Shown in pieces: positions 57,109 to 64,000 of a DNA stretch of 64,000 bases. The number at the start of each line of letters is the position of its first letter. Position 1 is the first letter of the stretch. The translations under genes were made by a program, and so were the position numbers. This DNA is from Gnetum montanum (taxonomy: Eukaryota; Streptophyta; Gnetopsida; Gnetales; Gnetaceae). Where the stretch lies: positions 54,733 to 118,732 of the forward strand of contig MNCI01008953.1 of NCBI GenBank assembly GCA_015680685.1, written 5' to 3'. The notes under the pieces are model-generated. The model made no database searches. It was not told the origin of the DNA and worked only from the letters and a program-made list of their open reading frames with translations.

Positions 57109-59345
57109 TTATGGGGTTGACCGCATGGAGTTTGGCATGCTCACACTAGCAAAGCGAGTTTATTTTAAGATGGCAGCCTATCACCTCAATCCAATGGTGA
57201 GGCCCAATAAGGTGACAACCTTCTTTGCTTGAGCATGTATCACTGTAAGTGAAAATTGTTTAGCAAATCTTCCACAACTAATCTATCTAAAGATAGAAAA
57301 GTGCTTCAAGAAGAATGAATGTGAAAGAAAGACCTTGCCCTTCCCCTACTTGATTAGAAAACTATGCAAAAGGGCAAGGATAGTTTGCTATGTAAATGAT
57401 ACACTTAGACATGCTCCTAATGCTTTGTGGGCTAAGATGATGAAGGATAAGATGACTTCCATGATAATAGAAGAGGTGTAGCAATGTTCACCTCTACCAC
57501 CTACTCATGAGAAAACATTGAAGGCCTGCACTATGATTGAATGCATGCAAAAATTTCAAGAGCAACTCTTGAAACAACAAGAGTAGCAAGCAGGAACTAG
57601 TGGTGGAGATCCATCTACATATAGACCAGCCATGAGTCACTTGAGAGAAGTGGCTTGTACAATCAGCTAGATGGAGGGAGGTGGATCAATGTTGTCTGTT
57701 CAACAAATGTGATTACCTATGAGATCAAATCAAAGTGCTCGAGAGGTGATGGTATCTCTTTCTCAGTACCATCTATTCCCAAAAATCATTGGGAATGTCG
57801 CTTCATTTCTAGTGCACTTGGAGGAGGGTGAAGAGGCAACCGTATTGGTGATGTAGCACCAGGTGTAAGTTATAGTTGTAGAGATCATTGCTAATCAAGT
57901 CATTAAGGAAATAAATGCACCTGTAGTTCCTGAACTAGATGTTTCTACACTAAAAGATATGTAAGCACCTATAGGGAAAATCAGTGAAAGATTAAGTGTA
58001 ACCTAGCATGAAGAACTACTAGACCGAATGGTGGGAATCATGCAACTGATTTCAAATATCTTTAATTTTCCAAATACCATCACTACAACCCAGTCAAAGC
58101 TACTGGAGGTAAAGGGCAAGTGGCTCAACTTGGAAGGGCAACTTAAAACAACTCAAGCACATAATCAATGCTTGGCTATGGAAGTTGCCAAATTGTGTGC
58201 CCAAATTACTAATCCTACTCTTATCAACCCTACATTAACATGAGATGAAGCTTTTCAATAGCTTCAAGAATAGCTTAAGCGGGTTGAGGGAGAAATGGTA
58301 ATGATGATCTTTAATTAGTCAATAGTAGAAGCTAAAACTCACGTAATACGAGAGGACTTGATGCAGACTTGCTAAGAAAATGAAACCTTGACTATAGAAA
58401 GCCATCACTTGTGGAATGTTAATGCACAAAAACAATAGTTAGAAGAATTTATCTATCAACAGCAAGAGTAGCTCGCTAGGGAAAATGCTAAACTAAGGAG
58501 ATGGGTAGTAGAAAATCGTAACCTCTTCATGGAGGAGGTCCATGTATTATGGTAGAAGTCAACTATTAAGATTGCCACCTAGAAGAATGAGGCTCCAAAA
58601 TTCAAAAAAGTTAAAAATAATTACAAAGACCATGTTGGCCTACAAAAGGAGGTGAATGAAAAGCATATCCAATTGGCAAAGGCAAAAGTTAATGAGGCCC
58701 TCTAGCAACTCCAACAAGGCAAAGAATTGTGGAAATCCATCATTGATTGATTCCTACAACAAGACAAAAATTCACATGAAGGAGTTGCAGATTGAAGAGA
58801 TGATGGAGTACATGGAGCTATCCAATCTCCATTATGCAAACTTGACGATGTTGACTACTGGATAGCCATAGTCTGAACTTGAAAAGCCAGTGGCCAACTC
58901 ATACTTGTTGTATAAGGCCTAGTTCAAAACCTATAAAGACACTAAGTAGAAGCATGCAATTGTGAATACTGAACTCAAGGTTCTCAAGGTGAAATTCATC
59001 GACCAAAGATCAGTTGCAGAGAACCTAGCCAAAAGAATGAATAACTACTAGGTGCTATAGGACACACTTCAAGCATTCAACATTAAGTGCAAGTAATTTG
59101 TAACCTAGTTTGTTAATGTGAAGTATATCTTTCCCATTTTGCCTTGTCCTTGGGATGTTCCAACCCTGGCCCACATCGGCAAAGCTACATGGACCGTGAA
59201 TGATCCTAGGACTAAAGAAGAGAAAATGAAGGCATTATTGGATGCTTTTCGCCTTCCAACTAAAGTAGCAACAATAGTAGGATAGCCGAAGCCACCTCTA
59301 CCACCACACGTGCCTAAAGCCAGTGAAGGTCCCTTAGAACCTTAG
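57109..59345 (+). pseudogene. Extra coiled-coil ORF of element F, carboxy part
   Basis: Opens with MEFGMLTLAKRVYFKMAAYH and MVRPNKVTTFFA, then CERKTLPFPYLIRKLCKRAR, a Gln/Glu-rich helix (KFQEQLLKQQE), and long heptad-type stretches. One is open for 71 codons (58028-58243: KWLNLEGQLKTTQ and AMEVAKLCAQI). Others are ARENAKLRRWVVENRNLF and NEKHIQLAKAKVNEAL. It then has LQIEEMMEYMELSNLHYANL, SVAENLAKRMNNY, LPCPWDVPTLAHI and a Pro-rich tail near 59280-59345. Joined over G it would be around 950 codons. The predicted product is a soluble, mostly coiled-coil protein with no catalytic motif. Stops roughly every 20-70 codons. Confidence 0.6.
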
Positions 59346-59599
59346 AAGCCACCATTACCTACAATTGTCTGACCTTCTCTATCAACTTCACACAATCAAA
59401 GAATGTGTTGTCCAATTTTGAAGAATCATGTCATGGTGTTCAATTTTATGTCATGAACACTACGATTTTTGTAAGGTGTTGATCCATACCCTAGGAACTC
59501 AGTTGTTATGTCCATTTTGTCTTGTTTTGTTTTGTTATGTCAAAGTTAGTCAATAATTCCATACCTTCCTAATTTTGTAAAAAACTCAAGGACGAGTTT

Positions 59600-59618
59600 T
59601 CATTTAGTTGTGGGAGCA
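59600..59618 (+). other. Polypurine tract, element F
   Basis: TTTAGTTGTGGGAGCA before the 3' LTR, a mutated form of TTAGTCATGGGGGTA. Confidence 0.6.
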
Positions 59619-60534
59619 TGATGAGTTCCAATTTTTCACGTTGACTAGGCCCCATCAATGCAGTCTGTTGTGTCGACGAGGCCCTATCAACTAGGCCCCA
59701 TTGACAAGGCCTCATTGGCATATTCAATTGCATCAACATGGCCCCATTGATGCAGGGTCTATTCTAGTCTATAAATACAAGCCACCAGCCACACTTATGG
59801 TAATCAATTCTCATAGTAGTAGTAGAGCTCTTGCAGTTTGTCTATTTGAAAGTTAAAATATTTTTCTCAAGTGCCCATAGCAGGAATCATTGAGTGTATG
59901 AATCTTTATTTGAGCATTGTTGTACCTAAGCATGATAGTATGTGCGGCAATAAAGATGAGCTTTCTGATAAACCTTGTAGCATTATGGATAGATTAAATA
60001 TTTCATTTATGCATTTAATGTTTTCAATTACTTATTCAATGTTTTCCAGTAATCAAGATAATTAAGAAAATTAAGCATGATAAGCTAGATAGATTAAATA
60101 CATATGTACAATCACTTCGAGCATAACATATATCCACTTGGTAATCCTAGTAGCATTATTGTTCGGTATGCCTAATAGTGTAGTGCTAGGTAACCCAGCA
60201 ATGGATATGTGGGTTCAAGACATGTACGAAAAGTGGGACTGGATACTTATGTTAGGATTAACTAGAGGCTAGTAGGTTAGTTACATTGAATTAGCTATTA
60301 AATTACCTTGTCTTTATCTCTATTTAAGTACCAAGACTATATAATAAAAATTGTATGCCTCAATTACACTTAACCATACCCTGTGCTTAACAAGTGTAAT
60401 TGGGAAAACAACGAATGATCTTAGGGTAAGGTTCATTGCCTAGAAGACTATAAAGTCCATGGAATTTGACCAGATTGTGCATGAATGCTCTGTGAATCGT
60501 ATGGTTGGGCATAGGGGTACCTCACTACTCATCA
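59619..60534 (+). repeat. 3' LTR of element F
   Basis: 916 bp, TGATGAG...CTCATCA; TATAAATA at 59770-59777; collinear with 42735-43676. Confidence 0.9.
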
Positions 60535-60539
60535 ATTTG
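60535..60539. repeat. Target-site duplication of element F, right
   Basis: ATTTG, identical to 42730-42734. Confidence 0.85.
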
Positions 60540-60760
60540 GAAATGTCTTCAACCACTTATTCTCTACTCTATTTGAAAGCTTGGATGTGTAGTTATTTTC
60601 CAACCACAAGAACATAACTATGATCTCTCTTCAGGTGTTAAATATAATATTCTCCAAAGATGCATCATTTTAGCTACAACTTCAAACAAAAAAGCTCCTA
60701 ACAAAAGCTAAACAATTATTTTATTTTCTACACTATTAATTTTTTTTTGGTTTAGAGGCT
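60540..60760 (+). pseudogene. Continuation of the LINE-like remnant after element F
   Basis: Skipping F and one ATTTG copy, the frame before F continues into text with an IWK-like word, VKYNILQRCIILATTSNKKA and no gag-pol motif. Taken as the far side of the interrupted LINE-like sequence; weak but consistent. Confidence 0.35.
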
Positions 60761-61822
60761 CAATGATGAGAAGCTTTCAGCTTTTGTTGTTGTATATTCA
60801 TTATTTATGATGGATGTTCTTTTTATATTTAGAGAAAGTTTCCTCTTTCTTTTTAAAAGAAACCCTTTAGTAAAAAGTGAAAATTCATGAGGGCACCTCT
60901 AAATAAGGCTAGGTTTAATTGCTTTCCTAGCACAAAGTAGAGTTTTTCAGAATTGACTAAACATGAAAATTTGAAAAGGTATCGCCAAAATCATTTACAT
61001 TTTCTTTAGACACTCTCTTCAATGATTAGATCTGCTTTGAATTTTTTTAATATTATAGTTTATTTTTTGAAGTCCAAAACCTGTCCCCTTCTTAAATATT
61101 TCATTATTTTTTTCTAAGCTTTTTAATTTAAAAAATATTTATCATTTTCAGTGTTAAGAGTACTTTGTCTCTTTTAACCTTTTTTTTACTATTGTAATTT
61201 GCAATCATGGAAAGAGTTCATGTGAGAGCAATGTTGCAACCTGCTACAAGGAGGGTTAGAATTCAAAGATTTGTTAAATTTGCATTTAGACAATGGCAAC
61301 ACCTATGCAAAACTGCAGGTAAAAGTTATTGGATGGATTGATCGCTTTACTGAAATATTTTCATCGTTTCTTTTAACGACAAAATTTAAATCAAATACGA
61401 CATACGCGGGTTGATGTGTGTAGCGGATGCCGTTACGGCTGAGACCTCCTTAACATGTGTATTTCTCAGTCGTTGACTTAGGTTGGAATATGGGCTTGAA
61501 TTTTCTATTAATTAAGCTAGGAATACGGGACGCTCATCGACTGATTCGTTTAGGACTTTGTCGTGTATTTTTAAATATTTTATTAATTATGGGTGTTGAA
61601 TCTAAAATAAGTGAAACATAAGCACACTTTAAAGATATGTAGTAACTTAGTACTCACGGAAATCAAACCCATGACCCATCTAAACATAGAACCATGGATT
61701 GATATGGATTTGTATTCTTAAATGTTTCATTAATTAAGCTAATTAATTCACTTATTATAGATTTCCAGCCCAAAATAACTCTAACCTTAAATAACATAGA
61801 ATCACGATCACCTGTATATTCG
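60761..61822. other. AT-rich intergenic region 3' of the TLP gene
   Basis: No gene is supported. A short frame from ATG at 61207 (MERVHVRAMLQPATRRVRI...) runs into a CAG/GTAAAA boundary at about 61318-61320 and might be an isolated exon remnant. Two related TTCATTAATTAAGCTA words lie at 61505 and 61725. Otherwise unremarkable. Confidence 0.4.
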
Positions 61823-61828
61823 TTTATT
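61823..61828 (-). terminator. Polyadenylation signal of the TLP gene
   Basis: AATAAA on the minus strand, 106 bases downstream of the stop codon, within the usual range for plant 3' UTRs. Confidence 0.5.
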
Positions 61829-61933
61829 TGGCTGAAAAACAGCTTTGCATTTATAATTTACTGGGAGCCAAGGGAAGCCTGAAGCAGAGGTGCAGAAGAG
61901 CGGAAACGAAAGGCCGGCTGAATTATTAGAACC

Positions 61934-63102
61934 TTAGCCGCAGAAGACAATGCGGTAGCCCCCACCGGAGGGGCAGGTAGAGGTAGAAGAACGATCCTCT
62001 TTAGCATAGGTGTAGGCCTGGGGGCACTTCTGCTTGAAAAACCGACTGTAATCGGTAGGACCGCAGGTCTCCTGCTGGGAGCCGGTGCAGCAGTACTGAT
62101 CCTGGTGGTATTTGTTGCAGGCGCTAAGGCAACCGCCTGCGGTTTGGAGATCGGCGGGGCAGGCGCTGGTGATGTCAACGTTGCAGTTGACGGTGGTGCA
62201 GCCTCCGCTTGTTGGGTAGACCGACAAGGGAACGTTGAAGCCATCAATGAGGGAGATGTCGTAGAAGTCGGTGTTATGGGCGTCGTTGCCGTTGAGGGTG
62301 TACTCAACAAGAGTGGTGGGCGGTGCCCCTGAGAGGCTGCACTGGAGCTGCCCTCCGCAGTCTCCGGTCTGGCAAGAGCCATGGCCGGAGGCGTCGAAGG
62401 TGCAGCCGGTTCGGCCCCATATGCGGCCACTCTGGGTGCCCGCAGCCACGTCGAAGGACCATGACTGGCCCGTGGGCACCTCCTGGCCTCCAGCCGGTTG
62501 GAGGCCCGCCGCCCACACCGTGTACCCGCATTTGTTCTCCACCGTGAATGGCACCGCATCAGTTGCTGCCATCAAGACTTGTGACTTGTTAATTATGAAA
62601 CTGAAACTGAAATGCTTTTTATTATTGGATGGAAGGAGGATAGTACACTCTATCAATAAAGTTATCAAGAACTTTCAGAATGTTCAATTAAATTGTTAAC
62701 CATTATTTACCATTTGTGGTAGTTTTACTCTAGAATATGTCAAGAATATGCAATGCTTATCTTCTATTGCTTATAGCCAATTTAATATATACAATACTTT
62801 AACTCGTTGCAATATTAAAAATACCATCATCATGGCGGGTTAATATATTCTTTTAGATACAAAAGAGGGGTTGAAACCAAAACAATTTCACTATTGAACA
62901 AAAAGTATACTGTAACACATATGGCTAAACTTAAAGATGTTATAAGAATGGAAGAATAACAACATATGGCCAACATAATAGTTCACTCCCTTTACCGAAC
63001 TTGCAAAACAAACAGTTAAACAGCATACAGAACGAGAAAAAACAAACCTTGCAAAGCTGCAAACAGTAGCAATAATGGCAACAGCAGCACCATCTTGCTC
63101 AT
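61934..63102 (-). CDS. Thaumatin-like protein (PR-5), two exons
   Basis: Secreted defence protein of the PR-5 family; members bind or hydrolyse glucans and some are antifungal or pollen allergens. Exon 1 is 63048-63102 (55 bp) and exon 2 is 61934-62565 (632 bp, stop included), giving 228 residues. Exon 1 encodes [18 protein letters not shown], a textbook signal peptide; cleavage probably falls near ATDA/VPF. The intron (62566-63047, 482 bp) has GT-AG ends and splits an Ala codon. The mature part has 16 cysteines (eight disulfides in the family), the thaumatin signature at residues 79-94 ([16 protein letters not shown]), Arg70, Glu106, Asp121 and Asp126 of the acidic cleft, and ends in IVFCG. 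A longer frame starting at 62668 only reads through intron sequence and lacks a signal peptide. The frame is intact, GC-rich and unlike all neighbours. Closest resemblance from memory is conifer pollen TLPs; function in this plant is inferred. Confidence 0.93.
62566..63047 (-). other. Intron of the TLP gene
   Basis: Donor CAAG/GTTTGT at 63047 and acceptor GATGGCAG at 62566, phase 1, AT-rich. A single intron just after the signal peptide is a common arrangement in plant TLP genes. Confidence 0.85.
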
Positions 63103-63191
63103 GTTTGGCTATATGGCGAGTGTTGGGAACCAGCCGAAGATGGACAGCTATTTGCTTGAATATGGGCGAGAAATTGCATAGCCTAGGCCTC

Positions 63192-63199
63192 TATATATA
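63192..63199 (-). promoter_or_regulatory. TATA box of the TLP gene
   Basis: TATATATA on the minus strand, 90 bases before the ATG; transcription would start near 63160-63168, leaving a 5' leader of about 60 bases. Confidence 0.7.
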
Positions 63200-63459
63200 C
63201 AGAGGATATTCGAGCAAAAGAGTCGTGAGTGAATTGGATTCTGGACCCAGAAGTCTTGTCTTGAAGATAGGTCAGTGTTTGGCGCCCCTTGATACAGTTT
63301 TAGTGAGCACGACTTTAACGGTAACAATGGAAGACGATTTGTCTGCACCTTTCTTTTTCATACTTTCTCTTCCACGGCCTACGTTCTAGACCAAGTTTTC
63401 GTGGACAACTAGTATTGTCTAGTATTGTCTACGGAGTCGGTGTTTACGCATTCCTGATT

Positions 63460-64000
63460 GGTCATGCCTATTGTCTTTGAATTGAATTATCTTCCTGGCA
63501 TTGTCAAATTCAGCCTCCCTGCCCTGGAGGAGGCAATTAAATTTGGTGCTTTCCGTTCCTTTTAGGAGATAAGAAAGTGATTGAACACCCAATGCACATG
63601 CCGGGAATATCCTGTGCTTACTTGGTAACTAAAAGAAGCAACTGAAAATACGACAAAATAACGTCATCATGGCAATGTTTAGATCTTATGCAAGATTTTA
63701 ACACCACTACGCCGGGATATAACAAAATCAAATTCTATGCATCCCCGTTAGACAGCCAGGGAAAGGACGTTATTAAGAAAGATACATACTTTTAACCAGA
63801 TGTTAGTCCTCCTCGATGGAAAAGTTAAAATTTTATATATATGCTTTCCTTCCTTCCTTCTTGGCATTGTGGTTATTGTCCAAAAACAAATATTTAACTA
63901 TCCTGCCCTGTGCAAGGCAATTAAGTTCAGTGCTTTCTGTTCATCATCAAACAGCATTGCACATGCTATGAAAATTCTATTCTGTGCATAGTTGCTAGGG
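63460..64000. repeat. Diverged direct repeat upstream of the TLP gene, period about 382
   Basis: Segments at 63495-63610 and 63860-63990 share, in order, TGGCATTGT, CTGCCCTG, GGCAATTAA, GTGCTTTC(C/T)GTTC and AT(T/G)GCACATGC. Spacing between equivalent words is about 380-385. The second copy runs to the window edge. Confidence 0.65.

Larger units (their letters stand above)
42735..60534 (+). mobile_element. Element F: near-complete Athila-like element, split by element G
   Basis: Order: 5' LTR, tRNA-Asp PBS, gag, linker, RT, RNase H, integrase, 3' region, internal promoter-like block, extra coiled-coil ORF (split by G), polypurine tract, 3' LTR, with a perfect 5-base target duplication. Without G and its target copy the length is about 12.1 kb. 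The protease is deleted or unrecognisable. A hand alignment of 98 bases (43005 vs 59885) gave 19 differences, 17 of them transitions, so the insertion is old. Confidence 0.9.

Noticed and set aside
50859-59345. Calling the extra ORF an envelope gene
   Set aside because: The position fits the Athila env-like ORF, but no signal peptide, transmembrane span or glycosylation-rich region is visible in the readable parts.
61650-61680. tRNA B-box-like word on the minus strand (GGGTTTGATTTCC), possible SINE
   Set aside because: No A box at the right distance, no poly(A)/poly(T) tail and no target duplication.
61858-62559. 233-codon frame on the minus strand overlapping the TLP exon
   Set aside because: It is a shadow in another frame of the GC-rich TLP exon: Ala/Pro/Ser-rich, no domain, and the TLP frame has all the family residues.
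62566-62668. TLP start at 62668 (244-residue version)
   Set aside because: This extension lies in the intron, lacks a signal peptide, and crosses a good splice acceptor; exon 1 at 63048-63102 supplies a proper signal peptide in phase.
1-64000. CRISPR arrays, bacterial operons, rRNA or intact tRNA genes
   Set aside because: None seen. Repeats present are LTRs, minisatellites and assembly duplications; the window is eukaryotic.

Overview
The window looks like intergenic heterochromatin-type DNA from a large, repeat-rich seed-plant genome, most likely a gymnosperm. It is AT-rich and gene-poor, and it is filled with old, heavily mutated Ty3/gypsy LTR retrotransposons nested inside each other. 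The one intact gene is a PR-5 thaumatin-like protein whose sequence recalls conifer (Cupressaceae-type) pollen TLPs. No bacterial features are present: no operons, ribosome binding sites or CRISPR arrays.

Two main retroelement families make up most of the window. Family 1 (Athila-like) has LTRs of about 0.87-1.0 kb that begin TGATGAG and end CTCATCA, a primer binding site matching the 3' end of tRNA-Asp, and an RT box FMDDFS. Family 2 (Tat/Ogre-like) has LTRs of about 1.9 kb, an RT box YVDD and a second, plant-type RNase H. Every element carries stops and frameshifts; none looks active.

Layout: 1-3434 is the 3' part of a + strand family 1 element (protease fragment, 3' region, 3' LTR). 3490-11120 holds minus-strand family 2 pieces (an RT fragment, then a 3' LTR with integrase, RNase H and RT). 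11180-13654 is a family 1 gag plus an LTR. That LTR is shared with a second minus-strand family 1 element (D) that runs from 12781 to 22769 and resumes at about 40590-41512. It was split when a family 2 element (C, about 22770-40585) inserted. D also carries a 3.3 kb insert (about 14215-17575) containing pseudogene pieces of two unrelated host genes (CSLC glycan synthase and exosome subunit RRP45) and a Copia-like LTR. C is itself interrupted at about 30035-34890 by an LTR-like sequence followed by an intron-containing coiled-coil pseudogene. 41950-42734 is a LINE-like remnant. 42735-60534 is the most complete family 1 element (F), with a perfect ATTTG target-site duplication, and it is split by a smaller family 1 element (G, 51453-57103) in the opposite orientation. 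After F come AT-rich sequence and the TLP gene (61934-63102, minus strand).

The most interesting non-routine structure is in family 1: an extra coiled-coil ORF between pol and the 3' LTR. In two independent copies it is preceded by a block that mimics the LTR U3 promoter (short inverted repeats, TATA box, a shared 12-base element) and by a possible leader intron that ends at or next to the ATG. This suggests an internal, duplicated promoter dedicated to the extra gene.
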